This document shows, piece by piece, positions 35,797 to 43,829 of a stretch of DNA of 46,659 bases. The stretch is taken from contig JAJPYF010000033.1 of assembly GCA_021205085.1 (NCBI GenBank), positions 13,832 through 60,490 of the forward strand, written 5' to 3'. The first letter of the stretch is position 1, and each line of letters begins with the position of its first letter. The position numbers were made by a program, and so were the translations under genes. The notes below the pieces were generated by a model. The model saw only the letters and a list, made by a program, of their open reading frames with translations. It searched no databases and was not told the DNA's origin. This stretch comes from Clostridiales bacterium. Lineage in GTDB: Bacteria; Bacillota; Clostridia; Lachnospirales; Lachnospiraceae.

Positions 35797-37054
35797 AGGA
35801 CACCTCCCACGGCCGCTCCAAAAGCGCCGCCGTCACTCCGTTTCCGGCCGTCTTCCTGCACAGAAACCGCGCCGATTGCTGCTCCTCCTCTGTCAGCACC
35901 GCCATGGCCGCACGCTCACAGACATTGTCCGCACCGGTCACTCCGGCGACAAAATCCGACGCGCTGTACTCCCCCGGAACCGCCTGAAGTGTCTCCGCAG
36001 AAAATGTCTCAAACGACACACCGAACTCTCCCGCCAGCGCCGCAAGCCCCGGCTCATCCGCTTTCCGGTCGATCGACGCGACCGCGCAAACGCTGTGCGG
36101 AGAAATATGATTTTCCCGCAATACTCCGCAAACAAAATCACGGATCTCCTCAAAAGACTTCCCTCTTTTGCAGCCGACCCCCAGGACGACCGCACGCGGA
36201 ACCAGATGAAGCGTGGGAATATTCTTCCCGCTTTCCTCCGTCGGAAGGAACAAGGATTTTGCTTCCTCGGAGATATCACGAATTACAGCGTCATTAAAAA
36301 CGGAAACAATCACCGCCGCCGAGAGGCACATTTCTTTCGGATGCGTTGAATCCTTACCCTCCGACAATTTGCCCTCCTCCGGCTCTGTCCGGCTCAGTCG
36401 CGACGGATTCGCCGGAGTCAGCCGAAAGAACTCCGCAGGAAGCGTTCCGCGCACCTTCCCATCGTCTTCGCAATAAAAGGCGACCGGTTCCCCGCCCACG
36501 ATGCGTGCGGCGACACGCTTTGCCGCCTGCAAATCCGTGATGTACAGGTTGTTTTTCTGCGCCCAGACATCGACCGCAAGCTTCCCGCCGACATCCGAGG
36601 CCGTAGTGATCACAGGGTCCGCTCCCAGCCTGTCAGCCAGGAAAAGCGTCAGCTCATTTCCCCCGCCCAGATGTCCGGACAGGAGGGAAATCACGTGGTT
36701 TCCCCGCTCATCCGCCGCCAGCACCGCCGGGTCCGTCGTCTTGGAGACAAGAAACGGGGCAATCGTGCGCACCGCGATGCCCGCCGCTCCGATGAAAAGA
36801 ATCGCATCCGCGGCCGGAAACACCTTCGCGCACCAGTCATGCAGAGACTCCCGCACCGCAACTGCATCCACACTCTGACAATTCTGCGCGCCGATCTTGC
36901 TGTATAGCACAACGCGCGCCGAACCGGCCTGCCCCTCTGCCGATGAGCGGCACGGCATTTCTTCGTCATATTCCGCCAATGCATCCCGAACACGCTCGGC
37001 CAGCCGCGCCCCCTGCTCTGTGAAAAAAATTACCGCAATCTCTTTTTTTCTCAT
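35789..37054 (-). CDS. cbiG: Cobalt-precorrin-5A hydrolase
   Basis: CbiG opens the delta-lactone of cobalt-precorrin-5A and releases acetaldehyde in the anaerobic pathway. The start MRKKEIAVIFF at 37054 lies 4 bases after the cbiF stop with GGTGAG in front, giving 421 residues. The N-terminal domain has LFIGAAGIAVRTIAP near residue 103 and SLLSGHLGGGNELT near residue 140. The C-terminal domain has VLGVGCKRGKSFEEI and ASIDRKADEPGLAALA. The linker between them is long and charged (near residues 230-280), which explains a length above the usual about 350. Confidence 0.94.
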   Translation of the reverse strand: MRKKEIAVIFFTEQGARLAERVRDALAEYDEEMPCRSSAEGQAGSARVVLYSKIGAQNCQSVDAVAVRESLHDWCAKVFPAADAILFIGAAGIAVRTIAPFLVSKTTDPAVLAADERGNHVISLLSGHLGGGNELTLFLADRLGADPVITTASDVGGKLAVDVWAQKNNLYITDLQAAKRVAARIVGGEPVAFYCEDDGKVRGTLPAEFFRLTPANPSRLSRTEPEEGKLSEGKDSTHPKEMCLSAAVIVSVFNDAVIRDISEEAKSLFLPTEESGKNIPTLHLVPRAVVLGVGCKRGKSFEEIRDFVCGVLRENHISPHSVCAVASIDRKADEPGLAALAGEFGVSFETFSAETLQAVPGEYSASDFVAGVTGADNVCERAAMAVLTEEEQQSARFLCRKTAGNGVTAALLERPWEVSFE

Positions 37055-37058
37055 TTTC

Positions 37059-37817
37059 TCACCGATCTGTCTTTCGGAACTCCGTTTCAAAGGACGGATT
37101 GTAAAGGTCAGATCTCCGGTACCCGCTGTGCGCCACCGCATCGCCGACAATGATCAGCGCTGTTTTCGCGATGCCGTGCGCCGCCGCCGTCTGCGCCAGT
37201 GTCCCGACTGTGCAGAGGTAAGACTCCTCCTCCGGCCATGTGGCTTTGTAGACAATCGCCGCCGGAGTCGCCTCCGTATAGCCGCCGACAACTAGCTCTT
37301 TTTCAAGCTCTTCCAACAATCCCGCGCTCAGAAAAATCACCATCGTTGCCCCGTGCGCCGCGAAAGAAGCGATGCTCTCGCGCTCCGGCACCGGCGTCCG
37401 CCCGGCCATGCGGGTGATGATCACGCTCTGGGACACATCGGGAAGCGTGTACTCCAGATTCAGCGCCGCCGCCGCGCCGCAAAACGAGCTGACGCCCGGA
37501 CAGCTCTCATAGGCAATCCCCAGTGCATCCAGCGCGTCCATCTGCTCCCGGACAGCCCCGTAAATACAGGGATCGCCGGTGTGAAGGCGAACGGTCATCA
37601 AGCCATTCTGCTCTGCCTCCCGCATCACCGCGAGAACCTCCTCTAGTGTCATCCGCGCACTGTTGTAAACCGTGCAGTCCGGCTTCCGCTCATCCAAGAG
37701 TGCCGGATTGACAAGGGAACCGGCGTAGATGATCACATCCGCCTCGCGGATGAGGCGCTGTCCCCGGACGGTGATCAGGTCGGGGGCGCCGCTGCCGGCG
37801 CCGACAAAGTAAATCAT
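37059..37817 (-). CDS. cbiF: Cobalt-precorrin-4 C11-methyltransferase
   Basis: CbiF methylates C11 of cobalt-precorrin-4. The start MIYFVGAGSGAPDLITVRG at 37817 has GAAGG before it and gives 252 residues, the normal length. The SAM loop is VRLHTGDPCIYGAVREQ near residue 88, followed by ESCPGVSSFCGAAAALN. It opens the cbiF-cbiG-cbiH-cbiJET-cbiA series. A repeated structured element (37846-37941) with promoter-like hexamers lies directly upstream, between it and cbiD. Confidence 0.95.
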   Translation of the reverse strand: MIYFVGAGSGAPDLITVRGQRLIREADVIIYAGSLVNPALLDERKPDCTVYNSARMTLEEVLAVMREAEQNGLMTVRLHTGDPCIYGAVREQMDALDALGIAYESCPGVSSFCGAAAALNLEYTLPDVSQSVIITRMAGRTPVPERESIASFAAHGATMVIFLSAGLLEELEKELVVGGYTEATPAAIVYKATWPEEESYLCTVGTLAQTAAAHGIAKTALIIVGDAVAHSGYRRSDLYNPSFETEFRKTDR

Positions 37818-37845
37818 AGTGTGCCTTCTCTCTATCATATGAAAC

Positions 37846-37941
37846 GAGTGATTGCGAAACTGCAAAGTTATTATAGCATGGATGTGCCAGAAAACAACTT
37901 CAACGCCCATCCCCATACAAAAACAAGTTTCGCAAACACTC
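37846..37941. repeat. Structured intergenic element C, short form
   Basis: Outer arms 37846-37861 and 37926-37941 pair over 16 bases with one mismatch. Inner arms are 37880-37884 and 37908-37912. It carries the block ACAACTTCAACGC (37894-37906) found at the same relative place in elements A and B, and its outer arms share TTGCGAAAC with element B. It lacks the roughly 80-base centre of those copies. It fills most of the 128-bp gap between cbiD and cbiF. Confidence 0.7.
37870..37897 (-). promoter_or_regulatory. Promoter-like hexamers inside element C
   Basis: On the minus strand TTGTTT (37892-37897) and a perfect TATAAT (37870-37875) are separated by 16 bases and point towards cbiF, about 53 bases before its start. 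Element B has a similar pair at the same place (43846-43873). Confidence 0.55.
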
Positions 37942-37945
37942 TAAC

Positions 37946-39181
37946 CTACGTTCTCGTTACCTTCTGCGCCCCAATTTTTTCTAAGAGCTCCGGCACGTTC
38001 CGCGTCCGGCCGAGTTCCCCGTATACCTTGGAGAAGATGACGGCGCCGACTTGCAGGCGTCCCTGTGCCCGGCGGTTCAGGTGATATTCGATTTTCTCTG
38101 TGAGAATGTCGAGTGTCGGCTGCCATGCATCGGTCCCGTGAATGATGCGAAGCCCTTCGTCTGTGGTGACGGCGTCCAGAATCTGCCGCGCGCGGTCGGC
38201 GTCAATTCCCGCCCGCAGCGCCGCGGCGGAAAGGATTTCCATCCGGGCGTCGCCCTCTCTGGAATGGGTGTTCATAATGCCGCCCGCAACCTTGACAAAT
38301 TTCCCGATATGGGCGACAAAGAGCAGACCGTCCAGCTCCAGATTGACCGCCAGATCGATGGTCTGCCCCACATAATTGCTGCACTTGACCGCCGCCTCCG
38401 GACCAAACGGAAAATTTTCGTTCAGATAATCTGCGCCGTAGTTTCCGGGCGTGACCGGAATGTATCTCTGATGCGCCGCTTTCTGGCGCAGCTCCAATTC
38501 AATCGTTGAAATCACGGCCTGTTCGCTCATCGGCTCTACGATGCCGGATGTCCCCAGAATGGAGATACCGCCCTCAATCCCCAGACGGGGGTTGAAGGTC
38601 TGCTCCGCCAGCCTGCGTCCCTCCGGAGCCGAGATCGTCACCTCCAGACTGCCTGTGTATCCAAACTCCTCACAGACCGCCTGTACTTCCTCCGTGATCA
38701 TCTGCCGCGGCACCCGGTTGATGGCAGGTGCGCCGACCGGCTGCTCCAGACCGGGAAGGGTCACCGTGCCAATGCCCTCTCCTCCGCGGATGTCAATCGT
38801 TGCGATGTTTTCCGGCTGCCCGTCGTCCGCGCTCCCGCTTCCCGTCTCGCGTCCGTTCTCACCCTGCCGCCGACAGGCCCCGCCGCATTTTCTGACCCGT
38901 GCATAAATCAGAATGCCGTCCGTCACATCCGGGTCGTCCCCGGCATCCTTCTGAATGGCGCAGCTCGCCGACTCATCGTCCCAACGGGGGAAAAGCGGCT
39001 CCAAAAACAACGATATTCCCTTCGGCGTCGTCAGACGCACCGCATCCACCGCTTTTCGGGAAAACAGCATCCGCGCCGCCGCCTGCGCCGCTGCCGCCGC
39101 ACAGCTCCCCGTCGTGTAGCCGAAGCGCAGCTTTCGGTCGCCCCGGATGATATACTTTTCCTTCAGCCCATTTTCTGTCAA
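37946..39181 (-). CDS. cbiD: Cobalt-precorrin-5B C1-methyltransferase
   Basis: CbiD methylates C1 in the anaerobic corrin pathway. The N-terminus LRFGYTTGSCAAAAAQAAA is diagnostic. GEGIGTVTLPGLEQPVGAPAINRVPR and GYTGSLEVTISAPEGR follow, then GTSGIVEPMSEQA. The start is TTG at 39179-39181 with GAGGAG eight bases before it. The 411-residue length exceeds the usual 360-380. The excess is a Gly/Arg/Ser/Asp-rich insert at about residues 95-125 (two cysteines in GGACRRQ), absent from typical CbiD. It begins only 20 bases after the rfbC stop, so it probably rides on the rhamnose transcript. There is no cobalamin riboswitch before it. Confidence 0.94.
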   Translation of the reverse strand: MTENGLKEKYIIRGDRKLRFGYTTGSCAAAAAQAAARMLFSRKAVDAVRLTTPKGISLFLEPLFPRWDDESASCAIQKDAGDDPDVTDGILIYARVRKCGGACRRQGENGRETGSGSADDGQPENIATIDIRGGEGIGTVTLPGLEQPVGAPAINRVPRQMITEEVQAVCEEFGYTGSLEVTISAPEGRRLAEQTFNPRLGIEGGISILGTSGIVEPMSEQAVISTIELELRQKAAHQRYIPVTPGNYGADYLNENFPFGPEAAVKCSNYVGQTIDLAVNLELDGLLFVAHIGKFVKVAGGIMNTHSREGDARMEILSAAALRAGIDADRARQILDAVTTDEGLRIIHGTDAWQPTLDILTEKIEYHLNRRAQGRLQVGAVIFSKVYGELGRTRNVPELLEKIGAQKVTRT

Positions 39182-39201
39182 AACGTCAGCTCCTCTTCCT
39201 T

Positions 39202-39816
39202 TTACCGCTCAAAAATGAAGGTATCCTTCAGCCCCAGCCACTTCTGATCCTTCTCGCTCAGGTTCAGCGGCGAGCCGTCGCTCATGCGATACCCCTCCGC
39301 ACCGGCTGTGCCGGAATACTCCCCAACCAGCTGCGGCCACTCGATTCCGATCTGTGGGTCATTCCACGCCAGTCCGCCCTCGTCGCCCGGATGATAAAAA
39401 TCCGTGCACTTGTAGCAGAACTCCGCGAGATCCGAGAGCACCAGAAATCCGTGGGCAAACCCCTCCGGGATGTAAAACATCTTCTTATTTTCCTCGGTCA
39501 GCTCCACGCCGAACCACTTGCCGTAGGTCTCGCTGTTTCCGCGCAGATCGACCGCGACATCAAAGACCGCGCCGCGGACAACCCGGACCAGCTTGCCCTG
39601 CGGGAATTCCTTCTGGAAATGCAGGCCGCGCAGCACGCCCTTTGTGGAAGAAGACTGGTTGTCCTGAACGAAGACCATGTTCAGACCCGCCTCCTCCATG
39701 TCCCGTTGATTGTAGGTTTCCATAAAATAACCTCTCGCATCGCCGTGAACGGTCGGCTCGATGACGCAGAGTCCGGCGATGCCGCCGGCGTTTTTTTCCA
39801 CTTTAATTTGTCCCAT
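39202..39816 (-). CDS. rfbC: dTDP-4-dehydrorhamnose 3,5-epimerase
   Basis: RfbC/RmlC epimerises C3 and C5 of the dTDP-4-keto-6-deoxyglucose intermediate. The 204-residue cupin protein has the family stretch HGDARGYFMETYNQ near residue 25, the catalytic histidine region VLRGLHFQKEFPQGKLVRV near residue 59, and FYIPEGFAHGFLVLSD near residue 113. Element A (39854-39995) lies upstream and separates it from the other rfb genes, and cbiD follows after 20 bases. Confidence 0.97.
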   Translation of the reverse strand: MGQIKVEKNAGGIAGLCVIEPTVHGDARGYFMETYNQRDMEEAGLNMVFVQDNQSSSTKGVLRGLHFQKEFPQGKLVRVVRGAVFDVAVDLRGNSETYGKWFGVELTEENKKMFYIPEGFAHGFLVLSDLAEFCYKCTDFYHPGDEGGLAWNDPQIGIEWPQLVGEYSGTAGAEGYRMSDGSPLNLSEKDQKWLGLKDTFIFER

Positions 39817-39853
39817 GAAAGTGCTCCTTTTCTATTTTCTAAAATGTTTGATT

Positions 39854-39995
39854 GGAATATGCACTGAAACAACTTCAACGCGGGCACGCTCTCGCTAGAC
39901 TCCGCACGCAACGGTACATAAGAGACCAAAATACGGTCTCTAAGTACCGGCGGCTCCGAACTACCCGCTTATGAAGTGTATTCTGTGCATATTCC
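39854..39995. repeat. Structured intergenic element A
   Basis: A perfect 11-bp outer stem (39854-39864 with 39985-39995) encloses the core 39869-39986. The core is 118 bases and about 94% identical (7 differences by eye) to element B at 43870-43987. Within the core, ACTTC pairs with GAAGT, GCGGG with CCCGC, and a central hairpin pairs GGTAC/GTACC and AGAGACC/GGTCTCT. The outer stem differs from that of B in sequence but is equally complementary. It fills much of the 231-bp gap between the GT2 gene at 40048 and rfbC. No T-run follows on either side. Confidence 0.82.
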
Positions 39996-40047
39996 CCCCA
40001 TCTTTCTTCGCTTCTCTCTTATTTATCTATATATTTCAAAAACATAA

Positions 40048-41040
40048 CTACCCGAAAATATATAGTCCCATATTCCGGGAGAATGTGCTTTTCCGCACGC
40101 CGCTTTGACGGTACAGGCGAATCCGCCTGAGCTTCCCGGCGTCGAGCGCGTCCCCGAAGAGGCGAATCGCGGAATCGTCCGGAAGGTCGTATATCTCGGC
40201 AAACAGTCTTGCCTGCCGCTGTTTTTCCTCGACGGCTCCCCGGATCGCCTGTTTGCTGTGGGTCAGCTTATACATAATATAAGAAGGACCGAACTTCCGC
40301 GCGCCCTGCTCGTTGTCCCCGTGCTGGCGGTAGAGGATGGTCGCCTCATCCAGATAAGCGATTCCCCCGAACTGTGCGGCAATCAGCGCCGCCCACCAGT
40401 CGTGCATAACGACATCGGTCAGGTCTGTCACCTCGATCAAGCGGTCGCGCAGCGCACGGTTGACCATCATCGTACAGCCCACCACGACATTCTCAATCAT
40501 CAAATGGCAGGCGGCAAGATCCTCGCAGTGCAGCCGCTGATACTGATTCATGCTGTCCGCGATCGGGTGCAGTTCCCGGTCTGCGACCCGCAGGTCACTG
40601 AAAACCAGACGCGGAATTTCCGCTGTCCTTCCCACGTTATCACAGAGTGCTTCCCTTTCCGCCCCTGTCATCGGATCACAAGATTCTGCTCCCCTGCTGC
40701 CGCGCATCCGCCGCAGCGTCTTCTCCATTTTATCCGGCAGCCACACATCGTCCTGATCACAGCACATGTACAGCGGCGCCTCCACCTGACGGAAGAGAAA
40801 GAAAAAATTATTCTTCGCTCCACCGGAGGGCTCGCCCTCCACGCAGACAAACTTTTCCGGATATCGGTTCGCATATTCCGCGATAACCACCGCCGTCCCA
40901 TCTGTCGAGCCGTCATCATGGATATACGCGACCCAACCGGTCTCGGACTGCGCCAGCAGCGAGTCCAACAGCTCGCCGAGATATTTTTCTCCGTTATATG
41001 AGGCAACTAAAATCGCTATCTTCTCTGTCTTATATCTCAT
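40048..41040 (-). CDS. Family 2 glycosyltransferase
   Basis: Transfers a sugar from a nucleotide donor onto a surface polysaccharide; the rhamnose context makes a rhamnosyl or similar transfer likely. The 330-residue GT-A protein has the N-terminal strand IAILVASYNGEKYLGELLDSLLAQ, HDDGSTDGT near residue 42 and the metal/donor motif CCDQDDVWLPDKM near residue 94. HDWW near residue 213 fits WcaA/rhamnosyltransferase-like GT2 proteins. No membrane span is obvious. It overlaps the next GT gene by 11 bp. The acceptor is unknown. Confidence 0.9.
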   Translation of the reverse strand: MRYKTEKIAILVASYNGEKYLGELLDSLLAQSETGWVAYIHDDGSTDGTAVVIAEYANRYPEKFVCVEGEPSGGAKNNFFFLFRQVEAPLYMCCDQDDVWLPDKMEKTLRRMRGSRGAESCDPMTGAEREALCDNVGRTAEIPRLVFSDLRVADRELHPIADSMNQYQRLHCEDLAACHLMIENVVVGCTMMVNRALRDRLIEVTDLTDVVMHDWWAALIAAQFGGIAYLDEATILYRQHGDNEQGARKFGPSYIMYKLTHSKQAIRGAVEEKQRQARLFAEIYDLPDDSAIRLFGDALDAGKLRRIRLYRQSGVRKSTFSRNMGLYIFG

Positions 41041-41827
41041 GTCCGGCGAACCATCCCCACTTCCGAAAATACCTCACTGCGGACTTCAGATGCTCGAGAA
41101 ACAGCCTTCTGTCCCTGTGGGAAGCCCGCTCCCACCTGTGAACCACAGCCGCGCCCGGATAATACATGAGCTTTGACACCTGATTCACCCGTTTGCACAG
41201 ATCGGCGTCCTCCACATACATGAAAAACTCCTCGTCAAACCCGTGCAATTTCCGAAACAGCTCCGTCCGGATCACGAGAAAGCTTCCCTGTCCGAAGGGA
41301 ACCTGAAACGACTTTGTGTAATCCATATCCTGCATCGTGTGCCACCGGTAACGCTTCCGAAAAACCTTTTTCCCGAACATGCGGACAAACAGATCCCACG
41401 CCGTCAGCTCTCTCCGGTAGACGGGCTGCAGATTGCCCTCTTCATCGAGAAGTCGGGGAATACACATCCCCACTTCCGGCCTTTCATCCATCCACGGCAA
41501 AATCGCCGCAAAAGGGTCGTCACGAAAAATAATATCCGGGTTTACAATCGCGTGGTACCGGGAATCCAGCCGGTCAAGCAGAAGATTGTTCGCGCGCCCG
41601 AACCCCAGATTTTCCCCGGCAGGGATGTAGCAAACCCAGTCATCCCCCTTGATCTGTGCCAGCAGATCCGCTCTGTCGGCGGCACAGTCATGTTCGCCGC
41701 TGCTGTTGTCCACGATGTAAATGCGGCAGTCGGCGTCCGGCGCGGCATATTTCTTATAAGAAGAAATCGCCGCCGCCACGTCCCGGTAATTTTTGTACGC
41801 GACGATGGCGATCGTCAGTTCACTCAT
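41030..41827 (-). CDS. Family 2 glycosyltransferase, rhamnosyltransferase-like
   Basis: A cytoplasmic GT-A enzyme of 265 residues. It has IAIVAYKNYRDVAAAISS, the loop YIVDNSSGE near residue 36, ENLGFGRANNLLLDR near residue 75 and YHAIVNPDIIF near residue 92 (the DxD-like site), then FFMYVEDADLCKRV near residue 205. This pattern matches WbbL/RfbF-like rhamnosyltransferases that begin O-chain or wall-polysaccharide units. The longest frame starts with TTG at 41833. The ATG at 41827 overlaps the rfbD stop (ATGAGTGA) and is preferred. It is part of the rfbB-rfbD-GT-GT unit. Confidence 0.9.
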   Translation of the reverse strand: MSELTIAIVAYKNYRDVAAAISSYKKYAAPDADCRIYIVDNSSGEHDCAADRADLLAQIKGDDWVCYIPAGENLGFGRANNLLLDRLDSRYHAIVNPDIIFRDDPFAAILPWMDERPEVGMCIPRLLDEEGNLQPVYRRELTAWDLFVRMFGKKVFRKRYRWHTMQDMDYTKSFQVPFGQGSFLVIRTELFRKLHGFDEEFFMYVEDADLCKRVNQVSKLMYYPGAAVVHRWERASHRDRRLFLEHLKSAVRYFRKWGWFAGHEI

Positions 41828-42764
41828 AATCAATCTCTTTTAAATACCGGCCGAGGGCATCCTGCCATGTCGGCAGCGGTGTGAAGCCGTTCTGCACGAG
41901 CTTCGACTTGTCCAGCCGGCTGTTGAACGGCCGCGCCGCCTTGGAAACCCCGTACTCCTGCGTGGTCACCGGCGCCACCACCAAACTCTCCCGGCCGTAC
42001 TCGGCGTGCCCAAGCGCCGCCGCCTGTCGGAAAATCTCTACCGTAAAATCGTACCAGCTGATGTAGCCGCCCTCGTTGGTCGCATGATAGTATCCGTATT
42101 TTTCCGTCTCAATCATGTCCACCAGCAGCCGCGCAAGGTCGAGCGTGTAGGTCGGTGTGCCGATCTGATCGGCAACCACCCGCAGCTGGTCGTGCGTTTT
42201 CCCGACATTCAGCATGGTTTTGATAAAGTTTTTCCCATTCACGCCGAAAACCCATGCGATACGGACGATGAAAAACTTCTCCAGCAGCTCCGACACCGCC
42301 AGCTCGCCCTCCAGCTTCGTCTGCCCGTAGACATTCAACGGCTTATAGTCCGTGCAGTCCGGCTGCCACGGCTCCTCGCCCTGTCCGTCAAAGACATAAT
42401 CCGTGCTGATGTAGACCATCTTGCAGTCCAGCTTGCGACAGACCTCGGCAATGTTTCGCGTGCCTCTCGCATTGATGGCGCGAACCTTGTCAACCTTGTC
42501 CTCATCCTCCGCCAGATCAACCGCCGTCCACGCCGCGCAGTGCACCACCACATCCGGCTGAATCTGCGTGATTGTCCGGTCGACCATCTCCGCATCCGTG
42601 ATATCCATAGACACATAGGGCATGGCCGTCACGGCACTTCCGTCCGCCGCGCCGCTGTAGGCCGGCGCGAGATCCGTGCCGATCCCCTCATATCCGCGCT
42701 TTGCCAGTTCATTCATCACGTCATGGCCGAGCTGTCCGGCCACACCGGTCACAAAAACTTTCAT
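41820..42764 (-). CDS. rfbD: dTDP-4-dehydrorhamnose reductase
   Basis: RfbD/RmlD makes dTDP-L-rhamnose with NADPH or NADH. The 314 residues start with the Rossmann motif VFVTGVAGQLGHDVMNEL. YISTDYVFDGQGEEPW follows near residue 122, and the catalytic YGQTKLEGE near residue 147. The sequence is longer than E. coli RmlD by a few residues. It is 17 bases after rfbB and overlaps the next glycosyltransferase gene. Confidence 0.97.
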   Translation of the reverse strand: MKVFVTGVAGQLGHDVMNELAKRGYEGIGTDLAPAYSGAADGSAVTAMPYVSMDITDAEMVDRTITQIQPDVVVHCAAWTAVDLAEDEDKVDKVRAINARGTRNIAEVCRKLDCKMVYISTDYVFDGQGEEPWQPDCTDYKPLNVYGQTKLEGELAVSELLEKFFIVRIAWVFGVNGKNFIKTMLNVGKTHDQLRVVADQIGTPTYTLDLARLLVDMIETEKYGYYHATNEGGYISWYDFTVEIFRQAAALGHAEYGRESLVVAPVTTQEYGVSKAARPFNSRLDKSKLVQNGFTPLPTWQDALGRYLKEIDYE

Positions 42765-42781
42765 CCTGTCCTACCTCCCGG

Positions 42782-43801
42782 CTAACGGTTTCCGTACATT
42801 TTCTCGTAATAATTCTGATACTCTCCGGAGATGATGGTCTCCCACCACTCGCGGTTGTCCAGATACCAGCGGATCGTCTTCTTGATACCGTCCGCAAACT
42901 TCGTCTCCGGCAGCCAGCCCAGCTCATTGTGAATCTTCGTCGGATCGATCGCATAGCGCATATCGTGGCCCTTCCGATCCGTCACATAGGTAATCAGGCT
43001 CTCCGGCTTGCCCAGCTCCTTGCAAATCATCTTCACAATGTCGATATTTCTCATCTCATTGTGTCCGCCGATGTTGTAGACCTCCCCCACGCGGCCCTTG
43101 TGAATAATCAGGTCGATTGCCTTGCAGTGATCCTCCACATACAGCCAGTCGCGGACATTCTCACCCTTTCCGTACACCGGGAGGGGCTTGTCATTCAACG
43201 CATTGGCGATCATCAGCGGGATCAGCTTCTCCGGGAAATGATACGGCCCGTAGTTGTTCGAGCAGCGGCTCACCGTCACCGGCAGGCCATAGGTCCTGTG
43301 ATACGCCAGCACCAGCAAATCCGCGCCCGCCTTGGACGAGCTGTACGGGCTACTCGTGTGGATCGGCGTCTCCTCCGTGAAAAACAGATCCGGCCGGTCC
43401 AGCGGCAGGTCGCCGTAAACCTCATCGGTGGAAACCTGATGATAGCGCGTAATCCCATACTTGCGGCAGGCATCCATCAGCACCGCCGTCCCCTTGATAT
43501 TCGTGTCAAGGAAGATCTCCGGGTTCTCGATGGAACGATCCACATGGCTCTCCGCCGCAAAATTCACCACGATGTCCGGATGCTCCTCCTCAAAAAGGCG
43601 GTAAACCGCCTCCCGGTCCGTGATGCTCTCCTTCACGAAACGGAAATTCGGGTTGTCCATCACCGGCTCCAGCGTGGAGAGGTTGCCCGCGTAGGTCAGG
43701 CAGTCCAGACACACGATGCGGTAGTCGGGGTACTTGCCCAGCATATGAAAAATAAAGTTGCTTCCGATAAAACCGGCGCCGCCGGTCACGATGATTGTCA
43801 T
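42782..43801 (-). CDS. rfbB: dTDP-glucose 4,6-dehydratase
   Basis: RfbB/RmlB removes water from dTDP-glucose. The 339 residues include TGGAGFIGSNFIFHML at the N-terminus, ESHVDRSIENPEIF near residue 84, the catalytic YHQVSTDEVYGDLPL near residue 120 and the YSSSKAGADLLV YxxxK motif near residue 153. The ribosome site GGAGGG precedes the ATG. Element B lies directly upstream and holds promoter-like hexamers. Confidence 0.98.
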   Translation of the reverse strand: MTIIVTGGAGFIGSNFIFHMLGKYPDYRIVCLDCLTYAGNLSTLEPVMDNPNFRFVKESITDREAVYRLFEEEHPDIVVNFAAESHVDRSIENPEIFLDTNIKGTAVLMDACRKYGITRYHQVSTDEVYGDLPLDRPDLFFTEETPIHTSSPYSSSKAGADLLVLAYHRTYGLPVTVSRCSNNYGPYHFPEKLIPLMIANALNDKPLPVYGKGENVRDWLYVEDHCKAIDLIIHKGRVGEVYNIGGHNEMRNIDIVKMICKELGKPESLITYVTDRKGHDMRYAIDPTKIHNELGWLPETKFADGIKKTIRWYLDNREWWETIISGEYQNYYEKMYGNR

Positions 43802-43829
43802 AAAAAAGTCCCTCCGTTATATATTTTTT

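Noticed and set aside
39182-39201. Cobalamin riboswitch before cbiD
   Set aside because: Only 20 bases separate rfbC and cbiD; no room for the riboswitch, and no B12-box-like sequence was seen in the cbiD-cbiF gap.
39854-39995. Intrinsic terminator as an explanation for elements A and B
   Set aside because: The stems are long and nested, but no T-run follows on either strand and the core sequence is conserved between copies, which simple terminators are not.
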